From positions 1 to 50,957 of the IMG/VR virus record IMGVR_UViG_3300017917_002885: a stretch of 50,957 bases of DNA; one strand, written 5' to 3'. How positions within the stretch are numbered: position 1 is the stretch's first letter; each line of letters starts with the position of its first letter. Both the position numbers and the translations under genes were made by a program. Below, in pieces: positions 9,895 through 18,344 of the stretch. Below the pieces are notes generated by a model. That model did not search any database. It was not told the DNA's origin and was given only the letters and a program-made list of their open reading frames with translations. The stretch is from a virus.

Positions 9895-10614
9895 TTATGC
9901 TGTCAAAACACGGTCAATAATCTTACCGTATTCCTGGCCTGCATATGCGCTATCTCCTGATGGGAGAAGACGGAATGTGACTGGGAATGTGGTTGGTGTA
10001 TTACGAGCAAGTGAGAACTGTGACTGCTGTACTGAAAGAACACGACGTGCATAATATACACGCTCTGCCTTTGTACCGAGTGATGTTGGTCCCTGACCTA
10101 CTGCAATAAGCTGACGCTCTGTTGGAGCTGCTCCAAGAGCACCTGCTTCAAGTCCGAGTGTCTTCTTGTAATCAGTTGTTCCTGCTGTACCTGAAGCTGC
10201 AAGTGTATTTGAACCCTGTCCAAATACAACGAGTACGTTCTCAAGTGTACCTTCTGACATTTCTGTTGCAATCATAACTTCCATTGCAGACTTGAAGAGC
10301 TTCGCTGTATCGAGAAGCTGATCAACTGTTACTGAATCGTATGTTGGATTGTATGTAATCTGAAGTCCGTTGTTTGTGTAACCTACGTTGCGATAACCGA
10401 ACTTTCCTGCTACCTGATCTACACCATTAAGTGTATCTGTGTAAGGGACACCTGGTGAAAATGATGGTACACCTACTGTTGCTGTACCAGATGCTGTTCC
10501 AATTCCTGGCTCTGCATTTTCAATATAATTTGCTGATGTAACGTCTGTGTTAGAAAGGAATAGTGGTGAAGCACCGACTAAAATATTCTTAGCATTACCT
10601 GTGGCTTGTGCCAT
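9895..10614 (-). CDS. Major tail (tube) protein
   Basis: 239 residues starting MAQATGNAKNILVGASPLFL. It is placed between the neck genes and the chaperone/tape-measure pair and has its own strong terminator, as expected for an abundant virion protein. The AGGAGG ribosome site is well placed. The sequence is rich in Gly/Thr/Ser beta-strand segments and ends '...YAGQEYGKIIDRVLTA'. It should polymerise into the tail tube around the tape measure. The assignment rests on gene order and composition; no diagnostic motif was identified. Codon use is somewhat more GC-rich than its neighbours, like the capsid gene, fitting high expression. Confidence 0.82.
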   Translation of the reverse strand: MAQATGNAKNILVGASPLFLSNTDVTSANYIENAEPGIGTASGTATVGVPSFSPGVPYTDTLNGVDQVAGKFGYRNVGYTNNGLQITYNPTYDSVTVDQLLDTAKLFKSAMEVMIATEMSEGTLENVLVVFGQGSNTLAASGTAGTTDYKKTLGLEAGALGAAPTERQLIAVGQGPTSLGTKAERVYYARRVLSVQQSQFSLARNTPTTFPVTFRLLPSGDSAYAGQEYGKIIDRVLTA

Positions 10615-10711
10615 AATGTTTTACCTCCTGTAAAATTTATAAATTTAAAATTAGCTGGCTAGGCTCTTTTCTCTTAGGATAATTTTAAGCCATTATGAAT
10701 GATAAGGCAAA

Positions 10712-11224
10712 TTACAAATACCTACCACTATTATCCAATATGCGTGAATACTTGGCCTCTATTGTTATATCGGCTGTTAAAAGCCCCTGGAGCTCTTCTG
10801 AAGGGGCTACAGGAGATACATCTACAACATATAGGCTATGGAACTTAAACTTGTCAGAGAGGCTCTCAAGGGCGTTTACGTCCCTTGCAGAATCATCCAT
10901 TCTTCTAAATAAATCAATCATGAAGTTTCTTATCTCTGTTAAATCTAATATATCTACTGCATATATTGTAAATAGTAATTGATCACATGAGATCATCCAA
11001 TTATCTTCTACGGATGTACCTATTTTGTCATAAACGATATGTTTTTTTCCGCTTAAAAATTGATTTAATTCTGGTTGTTGTTGAACTGGCATTATTGGAT
11101 TTACTACTGCCCCTATATTATCGCTATAATATTCGTTAGGGTCAAATATATTATTAGATACTAGCTCGTCCCATAAAAATTTTCTTACCTCAAATGAGGC
11201 ATCAAGTTTATAGTTTGCTGTCAT
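10712..11224 (-). CDS. Tail terminator/completion-type protein
   Basis: 170 residues, MTANYKLDASFEVRKFLWDE. It lies in the slot between the neck protein (11221-12006, ATGA-type overlap) and the tail tube gene, where siphophages encode the tail terminator. 'FDPNEYYSDNIGAVVNPIMP', 'WMISCDQLLFTIYAVD' and 'FHSLYVVDVSPVAP' suggest an alpha/beta fold with strands able to form a hexameric ring. Position-based call. About 90 nt of non-coding sequence follow before the tail tube gene. Confidence 0.55.
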   Translation of the reverse strand: MTANYKLDASFEVRKFLWDELVSNNIFDPNEYYSDNIGAVVNPIMPVQQQPELNQFLSGKKHIVYDKIGTSVEDNWMISCDQLLFTIYAVDILDLTEIRNFMIDLFRRMDDSARDVNALESLSDKFKFHSLYVVDVSPVAPSEELQGLLTADITIEAKYSRILDNSGRYL

Positions 11225-12006
11225 AGTACTGCCCCTCCAAATGCTCTCATTAAGGCTTGATCTGCCTCAAGGTCTATTGTATTAGAAGAAAAATTATATT
11301 GCACCTTTTTAATGCTTGATGGGGTTTTTAATGCTTTTGTCATGCCAGCTGAAAAGACGGCTTGAAAACCAGATCTTTTAATTGATGAGCTAACCAAATT
11401 ACTTTTAAAAAAGTAATTAAATCCAGCAGCAAACGAGTTCTTTACTCCAGCACCACCAGGTTTAGAAACTGTAACACTTGCACCCTTTGGCATAAATACC
11501 GTATACCCACTTACATCAAAAACAAGTCTTTCTGAATATGTTGGTCTAATAACTACTGGTTCTCCACTTTCCATGATTGATGCTTTATTAGCAAATACAT
11601 GCTTATGCTTGCCCTTACCAGTTGGCACAAAAGATTTTGATTGTTTAAATTCATATGATATATTAAATCCTAAACCATTTGATGGATTCATTGATAAAGA
11701 GAATAATCTTTTATTTTTATTACCAGTATTTTTCCACTCATATAAATGGTGGTGCTGCTTTGGTTGAGTTCTTGCTTTTGCGTCCATATATAACCCAAAA
11801 TCTTTTTCTAATTGATCATATATTGTTTTATTAAATGTATTTATAAAAGATCTATTTTTGGTTAGTTTAGAAATAACACTTGATTTGTAGTATAGCAATG
11901 CAGATATTTGTGCTACTGTTGTATCTTTAATAACACCTGGTGCGCTACCAGCCATTAATTTTCTAAGACCGCTAGCAGCTTGTACGAGAGCTACACTAGA
12001 GTCCAA
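11221..12006 (-). CDS. Neck / head-tail joining protein
   Basis: 261 residues. The start appears to be TTG at 12006, with GGAG about 10 nt upstream, inside the end of the preceding gene. Features: a His-rich 'QPKQHHHLYEWKNTG' and 'GKGKHKHVF', then beta-rich sequence with 'MPKGASVTVSKPGGAG'. It lies between the head-closure-like gene and the tail terminator-like gene, so a joining or minor tail role is inferred. The exact function is not recognised. Confidence 0.5.
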   Translation of the reverse strand: MDSSVALVQAASGLRKLMAGSAPGVIKDTTVAQISALLYYKSSVISKLTKNRSFINTFNKTIYDQLEKDFGLYMDAKARTQPKQHHHLYEWKNTGNKNKRLFSLSMNPSNGLGFNISYEFKQSKSFVPTGKGKHKHVFANKASIMESGEPVVIRPTYSERLVFDVSGYTVFMPKGASVTVSKPGGAGVKNSFAAGFNYFFKSNLVSSSIKRSGFQAVFSAGMTKALKTPSSIKKVQYNFSSNTIDLEADQALMRAFGGAVL

Positions 12007-12424
12007 TTACTTGATTCTCCGACCTTTTAAGGGAAGAGTTGTATCCAATTATCTTACCAAAAGGATCAGTTATTGGAGTTGTTCCCATAATCTCAAACAC
12101 AGTTGGTGTTTCTATTGGATAGTTAAGCTCTGACCAAATAACAACATTATCGATATTTCTTATATTTGTAATTTTTTCTCTGAGCGTAAGCCTTTCAGAT
12201 GTTCTAACCTGAATAATTTGATCGTTAACATATTTATTTGAAAATACTTGCTTGTCGCTTGTTCTTGTTGTAGCTGAGTTGCTAATAACTCCTTTTGCAT
12301 GACATGGAATTGTTTTAAAAAAAATCCATTCTTTTATCAATGCGCCAGTATCTGAATCTTGAGAATCTATTTGTCTATAGACATCCATCTTCATGGATAA
12401 TACTGAGTCTACAATTCCAGACAC
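11996..12424 (-). CDS. Head closure (stopper)-type protein
   Basis: 142 residues. The start is GTG at 12424, directly after the TAA of the adaptor gene, so translation is likely re-initiated. The content 'MKMDVYRQIDSQDSDTGALIKEW' followed by beta-strands ('TSDKQVFSNKYVNDQIIQVRTSERLTLREKI', quoted here only to locate it at about residues 50-80) fits the small beta-barrel stopper family. Its place, third after the capsid, is the usual stopper slot. Position-based. Confidence 0.5.
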   Translation of the reverse strand: MSGIVDSVLSMKMDVYRQIDSQDSDTGALIKEWIFFKTIPCHAKGVISNSATTRTSDKQVFSNKYVNDQIIQVRTSERLTLREKITNIRNIDNVVIWSELNYPIETPTVFEIMGTTPITDPFGKIIGYNSSLKRSENQVIGL

Positions 12425-13405
12425 TTATATCAACACCATTTGAGTTATTATAAATGGGGAAAGAAGTTTATCTGCATAGGCACAACCAGTACCAGAAAAT
12501 ACTTTTGAGTCATATTCAAAGTTCCAGTCAAATGTTGAGACTTTCTTTAAGTAATGGTCTTTCCAGTTATTATCTTTTTCAAAGTAATGGCCCATTAACT
12601 CTATACATGCCTGCTCTACTTGCTGAGGAATTTCTTCCCAACCAAATACACCTTCTACGACATACCTCACTCCATTAGAAAACGCTCTTCCAGAATATGC
12701 AGCGTCTGGAGGAACCATGCCGTTTGCAGAATATACTGTATTATCTACAATATTTTGTCTATTAACTCTAATTCCATAACCGCTTTCTGTAACTTGTGGT
12801 TCATATAGCCAATTATTTATACCTTCAAGGTTATCTACAAGTAGCACGTCATTTGCATACAGCTTATGTATTTCAATTATTTTTTCTGGAAGCGCTATTA
12901 TATCTGAGTTATCACCATAAGTAGCATATGTCATTTCATGTGGGGCAAACTGCTGTCCAGTCAAATCTTCTATTTTATTTCTAGCATATCTTTCTGCTAG
13001 CTGAAGATCTGCAAATGTTTTATAAGATGGATCGCTTGGATCTGCTCCAAACTTTAGTTCATCAATTGCCTGAGTAATATCTGTATATGGCCTTATGATA
13101 TAAACCTCTATGGTTTTTACTACATCGTTTCCTTCAACTTCATAGTTCCATATAAGCTTAAATTCTCTAATTCTACTTGTAAGGCTGAGTGGTAGAAAGA
13201 CTTGATATACTCCAAAGTCTGTCTCTACCTTCTCAGCATACAATGTTGTTAATATGGTATTTGGGTTAATTGGCGGGTCAATGGTATGATCATTTGTTAC
13301 ATCATACACATGAACGTGAGGAAGAACATCAGAGTCAGTTGGCTCACCTTTCCAGAATAATCTGTGTTTAATAGGTGAATTTGTATCTAATAAAACCTCT
13401 GCCAT
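12425..13405 (-). CDS. Head-tail connector/adaptor protein
   Basis: 326 residues. The N-terminal half is beta-rich ('NSPIKHRLFWKGEPTDSDVL'). A helical segment 'TFADLQLAERYARNKIEDLTG' (21 residues, about 145-165; central part AERYARNKIED) is typical of gp6-like adaptors that bind the portal. 'VEQACIELMGHYFEKD' near the C-terminus fits the adaptor's second helix. It follows the small gene after the capsid and precedes the stopper. Family-level call from order plus helix pattern. Confidence 0.6.
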   Translation of the reverse strand: MAEVLLDTNSPIKHRLFWKGEPTDSDVLPHVHVYDVTNDHTIDPPINPNTILTTLYAEKVETDFGVYQVFLPLSLTSRIREFKLIWNYEVEGNDVVKTIEVYIIRPYTDITQAIDELKFGADPSDPSYKTFADLQLAERYARNKIEDLTGQQFAPHEMTYATYGDNSDIIALPEKIIEIHKLYANDVLLVDNLEGINNWLYEPQVTESGYGIRVNRQNIVDNTVYSANGMVPPDAAYSGRAFSNGVRYVVEGVFGWEEIPQQVEQACIELMGHYFEKDNNWKDHYLKKVSTFDWNFEYDSKVFSGTGCAYADKLLSPFIITQMVLI

Positions 13406-13418
13406 TTATATGTTTAGA

Positions 13419-13817
13419 TTAGTTATAGAAGCTTTGAACCTCTGATGGGGTTGCTAATCTAAAACCCTCCTCTGCATCAAAAATTGCCTGAGCCTGATCC
13501 TTTGTCATTGCAACAAATGGGTGCTCTTTAGTAAATGTATAACCAAGAATATCATATCTGAAATTAGCTCTGGTCATTCTTACTAATACTGTATCTTCAG
13601 GCTGGCTTGCCTTAGGATCAAACTTTGGAAGAACTTCATCCATGATATCTTCCGCTTCTTCAATATTTTCTTTTGTTTTGGAATAAATTCCCCAAGTAAC
13701 GCCTTCTTCAGCTAGTGCTGCAATAATTGTTTCCTTGTTTTTTAATCCTGTAATATCTACCGCAAAATCTTCTGCTACTTGCTTTAATTCTGCTAGCTTT
13801 AATGTGTCAAAAGACAT
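13419..13817 (-). CDS. Small capsid-adjacent protein with Rho-N/SAP-like N-terminus
   Basis: 132 residues. Residues 1-38 ('LKLAELKQVAEDFAVDITGL' then KNKETIIAAL) form the two-helix Rho-N/SAP-like motif common in phage connector or capsid-accessory proteins. The C-terminal half, 'PEDTVLVRMTRANFRYDILG' and 'FTKEHPFVAMTKDQAQAIFD', resembles domains often found next to phage head-tail genes. It begins downstream of the capsid terminator and has its own -10 box and a GAAGGAG ribosome site. The exact role is unknown. Confidence 0.5.
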   Translation of the reverse strand: MSFDTLKLAELKQVAEDFAVDITGLKNKETIIAALAEEGVTWGIYSKTKENIEEAEDIMDEVLPKFDPKASQPEDTVLVRMTRANFRYDILGYTFTKEHPFVAMTKDQAQAIFDAEEGFRLATPSEVQSFYN

Positions 13818-13843
13818 ATATGCTCCTTCTTCTAGGTATGTTA

Positions 13844-13849
13844 ATTATA
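13844..13849 (-). promoter_or_regulatory. Promoter -10 for connector genes
   Basis: A perfect TATAAT on the minus strand, just past the capsid terminator and 27 nt before the ATG at 13817. The -35 is weak (TTTCAT at a 17-nt spacing). Confidence 0.45.
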
Positions 13850-13871
13850 GCATTGATAAATTAAAATGAAA

Positions 13872-13897
13872 AGCCCCCGAAAATTAATTCGGGGGCA
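13872..13897 (-). terminator. Intrinsic terminator after major capsid gene
   Basis: Minus-strand hairpin with 9-bp arms GCCCCCGAA/TTCGGGGGC, a 6-nt AT loop and a following TTTT. About 20 nt after the capsid stop. Confidence 0.88.
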
Positions 13898-13916
13898 ATT
13901 CGTAATAGCTATCTAA

Positions 13917-14966
13917 TTATGATGCTACCTTAACGTTCTTAACAACGACCCAGGCATCTGCCTGCTCGATCTGAACACCAACACGTGTGTAAAGTGTGTA
14001 CTCGATTGAGTCCTTGCGTGGCCAGAAGAAGCGGTAAACTGTTACATCACGCTTAACACCAATTACGACGTTATTTGGGAATGTAAGGTGAACGTCACCG
14101 TGGTTTCCTGTTTCTCCTGAATATGTTCCGTCCTGTGCTTCTGGAAGAAGTGGGACTTCAACGATTGGAATACCGAATGCGTATGGTGCAACGTAACCAG
14201 CTGGTCCGCCTAATGGCTGAACATCGCCACGGATGATGCTTGAAGCAATATCCTGTGGGATTGTCTGGTTTGTTCCGATGCTGTTAGCATAGAGGAAGTC
14301 CTGAATAAGGTTTGATCCTGAAAGGAAGCGGAGGTCTGCACGACGCTGCTTGTACTTACGTGGAAGTGCCTTAAGAGCTGAGTTAAACAAAGCTCTAGAA
14401 ACTCCTGCACCTGCTGCATCTACAACGTGACCGTTTGCCTTTGCAAGCTTAACAATACCGTCAAATGACTTGTAAAGTGGATCTGATGAAAGAGCGGTGT
14501 TACCGTTAAGGATAACATCTTCAATATCATTACCTGCCTGTGTTGCCATCATACGTGCAATGTGATCTTCGAGATCTGCACCTTCGATGTTGTCTTCGAG
14601 AGACTCTGTTGAGAGTTCCCAGTCAAGACGAAGCTTCTTTGTGGTCAAAGAAATCTTCGAGAATGTTACTGCTGCGTTTGATCCTGTATCGTCTGCTTCA
14701 GTTGCAAGCTTCATAAGCTTCTCACCAACGCCGATGCGATCAATCTCAGTTGTATCTGCCTTCATGCGGACTGTACGTGCGACCTTACCGATAACGGTTG
14801 CGTCAAACATGTAGTCCAGGAAGCGAGCAGATTGTTCAGGGTTTAGAAGACCACCATTACCTTCAGAACCAACGTGGATTCCTGTAGTAGCGTCTGCTGA
14901 ACCTGTCATAGAGCCTGTTGCTGTTGTATTAGCAGCGACTGACTTTTCTAATAATTCATTACTCAT
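13917..14966 (-). CDS. Major capsid protein (HK97 fold)
   Basis: 349 residues. It directly follows the protease-scaffold gene and is closed by a strong terminator. 'NPEQSARFLDYMFDATVIGK' opens the N-arm, with 'KLRLDWELSTESLEDNIEGA' and 'IARMMATQAGNDIEDVILNG' in the spine-helix region. These are characteristic of the actinophage HK97-type capsid family. The C-terminus is '...RVGVQIEQADAWVVVKNVKVAS'. No separate delta-domain is needed because the scaffold is fused to the protease. AGGTAGGTG lies upstream of the ATG. GC content and codon choice are higher than in flanking genes, consistent with heavy expression. Confidence 0.9.
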   Translation of the reverse strand: MSNELLEKSVAANTTATGSMTGSADATTGIHVGSEGNGGLLNPEQSARFLDYMFDATVIGKVARTVRMKADTTEIDRIGVGEKLMKLATEADDTGSNAAVTFSKISLTTKKLRLDWELSTESLEDNIEGADLEDHIARMMATQAGNDIEDVILNGNTALSSDPLYKSFDGIVKLAKANGHVVDAAGAGVSRALFNSALKALPRKYKQRRADLRFLSGSNLIQDFLYANSIGTNQTIPQDIASSIIRGDVQPLGGPAGYVAPYAFGIPIVEVPLLPEAQDGTYSGETGNHGDVHLTFPNNVVIGVKRDVTVYRFFWPRKDSIEYTLYTRVGVQIEQADAWVVVKNVKVAS

Positions 14967-14985
14967 TGTTTTTTCACCTACCTTT

Positions 14986-16296
14986 TTAGTTAAAAATTTC
15001 GTTTACGTTTCCGAGAAAAGAACCGTTCCATTTTGACTTTTTTACTGTCACTTCCTGTGACCCGCCAAGGTCATAGGACTTCTTAATTGCAGTTTCTGAT
15101 TCTACTGCGTCAACACGCTTCTCTACGCCATTAATTGTATTCTTAATGTCCTCAATTGCCTTTGAAAGTGTTGTATGTTGTTCTGCTAAATCTGTAATTC
15201 TTGCATCTACGCCCTTGCTGAATGTTTCAACAGTCTGCTTGATATCGATAACCTGTGCTGCGCTTGATTCTGTTGCCTTATTAAGAGTTTCTGTAAAGAA
15301 TCCCTTAAGATCGACCAGCATCTTTGCAAAATCAGGTTCATCAACCTCAACTTCAGATACGTCGGCTGCTTTTTCTACAGTTTCGGCAGAAGCATCTTCT
15401 GCTACTTCAGCAGGAACTTCAGCTGGTGCTTCTTCAGCAACAGCCTGTGCTTCTTCTACGACAGGTGCTGTTTCTTCAACAACTGCTGTCTCTGTGTTTT
15501 CTGACACTTCATTACCTCCTTCTGCGTTTGCCTGTTTTGCAATTATTTGTGTATCAGGCAACGGTAATCTTGACTGCTTATACGAATCAAGAATTCTATT
15601 TATTTCTTTTGCTTTATTAACATCATTTGATTCAACCCAGCCAATAAGTTCTGCTGGCTTTCCTGTTACTGGAGATGTGTATGAAGAGTCTGTTGACATA
15701 AAAACTTTATTTGAATCTGGGCAGTAAAAAATATTTTCTGTTTGTGTCTCTGCTGCAATTCCTTTAAATACAAACTGACCGTCCATCTTTTGAATTGATA
15801 GTAGGTTGCATAGTTCGTTTGCTGGAGAGTCTACAATTGACAACTCTAGCAAAGCATACTTCTTGATGAATCTTACTGGCTGTCCTGTTGACTTGTTTAC
15901 TTCGTTATCTGACTCTTTAATCTTTCCGCCGATTGAAAAACCAGAAAGAGTGCCATCAAGAACTTTTTCCCAAGTATCTTGTGCACCCTTTGAGATGTAT
16001 GCATCTACATAAATTCCATTATAAAATTCACCAGTTGCTGAGTCATAAAATGTTTCTGGCTTGAATGATAGCATCTTGCCTACTGCATTTGGACCATGCA
16101 TTTCACGAATGTTTCCACGGAAGTTTTCAAATGCTTCTAAGCTTGCTTCTGCTAATACGACATCGCCTGTTTGATCAATGTTGTCTAGTGTTGCAAAACC
16201 AGACACAGTTCTCTTTTCACGATTGACTTTCGTGAATGGAACTGATAATGTTATGTCTTCTCCATTAGAAGACCACAATGATTTTTCGATGTTCAT
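14986..16296 (-). CDS. HK97-type prohead protease fused to a scaffold domain
   Basis: 436 residues. Residues 1-170 are a S78 family prohead protease: His67 in 'REMHGPN', Ser118 in 'TLSGFSIGG' and Glu151 in 'LLELSIVDSPAN' match the spacing of the HK97 gp4 triad (65/115/147). A middle segment (about 185-240) contains 'FYCPDSNKVF'. Residues about 265-330 are an Ala/Glu/Val-rich acidic linker, and 335-420 a coiled coil typical of a delta/scaffold domain. The protease would remove the scaffold during capsid maturation. The start is predicted leaderless: TAAAAT ends 7 nt before the ATG. Confidence 0.88.
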   Translation of the reverse strand: MNIEKSLWSSNGEDITLSVPFTKVNREKRTVSGFATLDNIDQTGDVVLAEASLEAFENFRGNIREMHGPNAVGKMLSFKPETFYDSATGEFYNGIYVDAYISKGAQDTWEKVLDGTLSGFSIGGKIKESDNEVNKSTGQPVRFIKKYALLELSIVDSPANELCNLLSIQKMDGQFVFKGIAAETQTENIFYCPDSNKVFMSTDSSYTSPVTGKPAELIGWVESNDVNKAKEINRILDSYKQSRLPLPDTQIIAKQANAEGGNEVSENTETAVVEETAPVVEEAQAVAEEAPAEVPAEVAEDASAETVEKAADVSEVEVDEPDFAKMLVDLKGFFTETLNKATESSAAQVIDIKQTVETFSKGVDARITDLAEQHTTLSKAIEDIKNTINGVEKRVDAVESETAIKKSYDLGGSQEVTVKKSKWNGSFLGNVNEIFN

Positions 16297-16303
16297 ATGC
16301 TTA

Positions 16304-16332
16304 ATTTTATTATGTTATATATCAAAAGGCAA
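16304..16332 (-). promoter_or_regulatory. Promoter giving a near-leaderless protease/capsid mRNA
   Basis: Minus strand TTGCCT (16332-16327), 17-nt spacer, TAAAAT (16309-16304). The expected +1 is at about 16297, adjacent to the ATG at 16296. Confidence 0.5.
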
Positions 16333-16349
16333 ATAGTAGTCGATTACTA

Positions 16350-17927
16350 TTACTCGACCTGTCTGCCATCGCCCTGGGCATTTCTGCCTTCTCCAGAATT
16401 GTCTGGAGAGTTGGCAGATCTTTCCTGGTCACGAGTTCTAGAATTATTTGCCTGAGATCTAATTTCTGCCTGATTCTGTGGCTTTAATTCTACTGGCTCA
16501 TCTCCTCCATCTAGAGGAACCATGCCTTTTCTGATTCTAATTTCATTAGGAACAATTACCTTCATTCTCAAATATCTTTCGTCTATCTTAGACTGAGTAT
16601 CTTCATCGGTAAGAGCCAACTCATTAAATTTAATTTCAAGGGCGTCTGTCATTTCCTGTATAATCTTATTTAGTTTCTTTTCAAGAATATCTTGGGCTGG
16701 GCGACAAACCTGCTCTTTAAATGTCTTATCTGCATCACGAGCAGCAGCAAGGTTTATTCCTTCAGGGGTTCCAATTTTATTAATTGGAGTTCTATGAGCC
16801 ATAAGGATTTCATCCCTATTTGCCTTGCGGTAAACGTTAAATGAAGAGTCTTGTGCTCCAGCTTCGACTGGCTGCATTTTAAATTCAACCTTTTCGTCTG
16901 GAGTATCCGCTGGAAGTGGAATATAAAGCGATCTATGGTTTTTACCCTTAAGACCAACCTGGAAAAATTCAAGCAACTTTCTTTCTGACTCTGGAGAAAG
17001 CTTGCCACCTTTTAATGTAATAATATATCTTGGGACAGCTTTGTTCTCAAAATAGTCTAGGTTGTACTTTCCAGCAAACTCGTTTCCAGCCATCGCATTT
17101 GATGCTGCAACAATATCTGGTACGCCATAATAATTATTTGTAGGCGTATATTTCTTAAAATGAATAATTTCATTTGGTCGATCTAATCCGCCAGCAATAG
17201 GATTTGGAGTTTCTTGATCTCCAAAGTTTCTGAAAAATACAGCCTTACCATAAAGCAATTGAATGAATCCGTCACGAAGTCTACGCACTCTCATTGTCTT
17301 TGCTGGGATATGACCTATGTATCCAATCTTTCCAGATGTTGTTCTTCCTACTTCAAGGTACCCGTTGCCTGTTGCCTCAACATCTGTATAAAACTTAATC
17401 ATTGTTTCTTTAAATGTTTCTTCTTCATTACAGTCTTCAAGCCATTGATTTAGATCTTGTCTAAGTCTATTAAGCTTTCTTCTTGCTCTCTCTAATTGCT
17501 TGTCATCATTAATATCATCGATTGCATCTACTGTTTTTCTTGTCTCTACAAAATCGTATCCAAGCCCAACAATGTTATAAACCTTGGCATTAATAGCTGC
17601 ATAGTTATATGGTGATATTTCATAAATTCTAGAAAGATAATCTAGGTTATACGGTGGTTCGATAAGATCGAACATTGCATAGCCAGTAATTGCTTGTGCA
17701 AGTAGGTTCTGCTGTGTCTCTGCTCCGTCTTTACCTACAAATCTTTTTTGTAAATCTCTTCCAACTTTTCTTCTAAATGTAGGGCTAAGTCCGCTAATCT
17801 TTAATATGTTTTCGCCTTCTACTTTAAACTCATCTACACTCTTGCTGATTGATGTAGAAGGAATATGAAAGTCTGATGCATTAAACACCTGTGAATCAGA
17901 AGAGTTCTCATCCTCAATAAATTTCAT
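16350..17927 (-). CDS. Portal protein
   Basis: 525 residues from ATG at 17927, with GGTGG 9 nt upstream; an upstream in-frame GTG at 17939 is less likely. Phage portal family of the HK97/SPP1-like type: 'GYAMFDLIEPPYNLDYLSRI', 'SPYNYAAINAKVYNIVGLGY', 'GNGYLEVGRTTSGKIGYIGH' and 'YYGVPDIVAASNAMAGNEFA' appear in the usual order, with a long clip/crown region and a disordered polar C-terminus rich in Asn/Asp/Arg. It forms the dodecameric DNA channel and nucleates capsid assembly. It lies upstream of the protease and capsid as expected. Confidence 0.92.
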   Translation of the reverse strand: MKFIEDENSSDSQVFNASDFHIPSTSISKSVDEFKVEGENILKISGLSPTFRRKVGRDLQKRFVGKDGAETQQNLLAQAITGYAMFDLIEPPYNLDYLSRIYEISPYNYAAINAKVYNIVGLGYDFVETRKTVDAIDDINDDKQLERARRKLNRLRQDLNQWLEDCNEEETFKETMIKFYTDVEATGNGYLEVGRTTSGKIGYIGHIPAKTMRVRRLRDGFIQLLYGKAVFFRNFGDQETPNPIAGGLDRPNEIIHFKKYTPTNNYYGVPDIVAASNAMAGNEFAGKYNLDYFENKAVPRYIITLKGGKLSPESERKLLEFFQVGLKGKNHRSLYIPLPADTPDEKVEFKMQPVEAGAQDSSFNVYRKANRDEILMAHRTPINKIGTPEGINLAAARDADKTFKEQVCRPAQDILEKKLNKIIQEMTDALEIKFNELALTDEDTQSKIDERYLRMKVIVPNEIRIRKGMVPLDGGDEPVELKPQNQAEIRSQANNSRTRDQERSANSPDNSGEGRNAQGDGRQVE

Positions 17928-17928
17928 T

Positions 17929-18282
17929 TTACATACCACCCATTTTAAGCTTATTCATTTCTTCTTTATGAACACCAATATCTAGAGGATCTGGAGTCAG
18001 TCCCCATTTTAGTCTTTGCTGCTGATATTCAAATTCTTCATCATCAATCTTGCGTCTTCCAGAAAGAAATTTAGGCTGACCAGAATCAATTCCGTATGAC
18101 CTAACTACTGTCGCAAGAGCTTCTATCTTTGACTTGTTATCTTTTGCTGAAGCTATAGACAAAAAGTTACCGTCGTCATCTCCGATCCAGCGTCCGTCTG
18201 GCATTTCCCATACGTATATACCGATGCGAGCTTCATCATCGTTCATTGCAACGCTAGTTCTTTTAATATCTGAGAGATCCAT
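17929..18282 (-). CDS. Conserved phage protein preceding portal (unknown)
   Basis: 117 residues. 'IGIYVWEMPDGRWIGDDDGN' then 'FLSIASAKDNKSKIEALATVVRSYGI' (located at about residues 40-65) and 'GRRKIDDEEFEYQQQRLKWG' resemble a small protein encoded just before the portal in many actinophages. It ends MGGM, and its stop nearly abuts the portal ATG, so the two are co-translated. Function not recognised. Confidence 0.65.
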   Translation of the reverse strand: MDLSDIKRTSVAMNDDEARIGIYVWEMPDGRWIGDDDGNFLSIASAKDNKSKIEALATVVRSYGIDSGQPKFLSGRRKIDDEEFEYQQQRLKWGLTPDPLDIGVHKEEMNKLKMGGM

Positions 18283-18291
18283 AATAAACTA

Positions 18292-18320
18292 AGTTTACCA
18301 TTCTTTTAAATCAAAGTCCA
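18292..18320 (-). promoter_or_regulatory. Promoter for the portal-capsid operon
   Basis: Minus strand TGGACT (18320-18315), 17-nt spacer, TAAACT (18297-18292), 10 nt before the ATG at 18282. An inverted repeat TTGTCA...TGACAA (18326-18344) lies just upstream and may terminate the adhesin gene weakly. Confidence 0.4.
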
Positions 18321-18344
18321 GATTTTGTCACGCATTATGACAAA

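Noticed and set aside
15146-15727. Plus-strand 193-codon Ser/Ala-rich ORF
   Set aside because: Antisense to the scaffold linker of the protease gene; composition mirrors the low-complexity coding strand.
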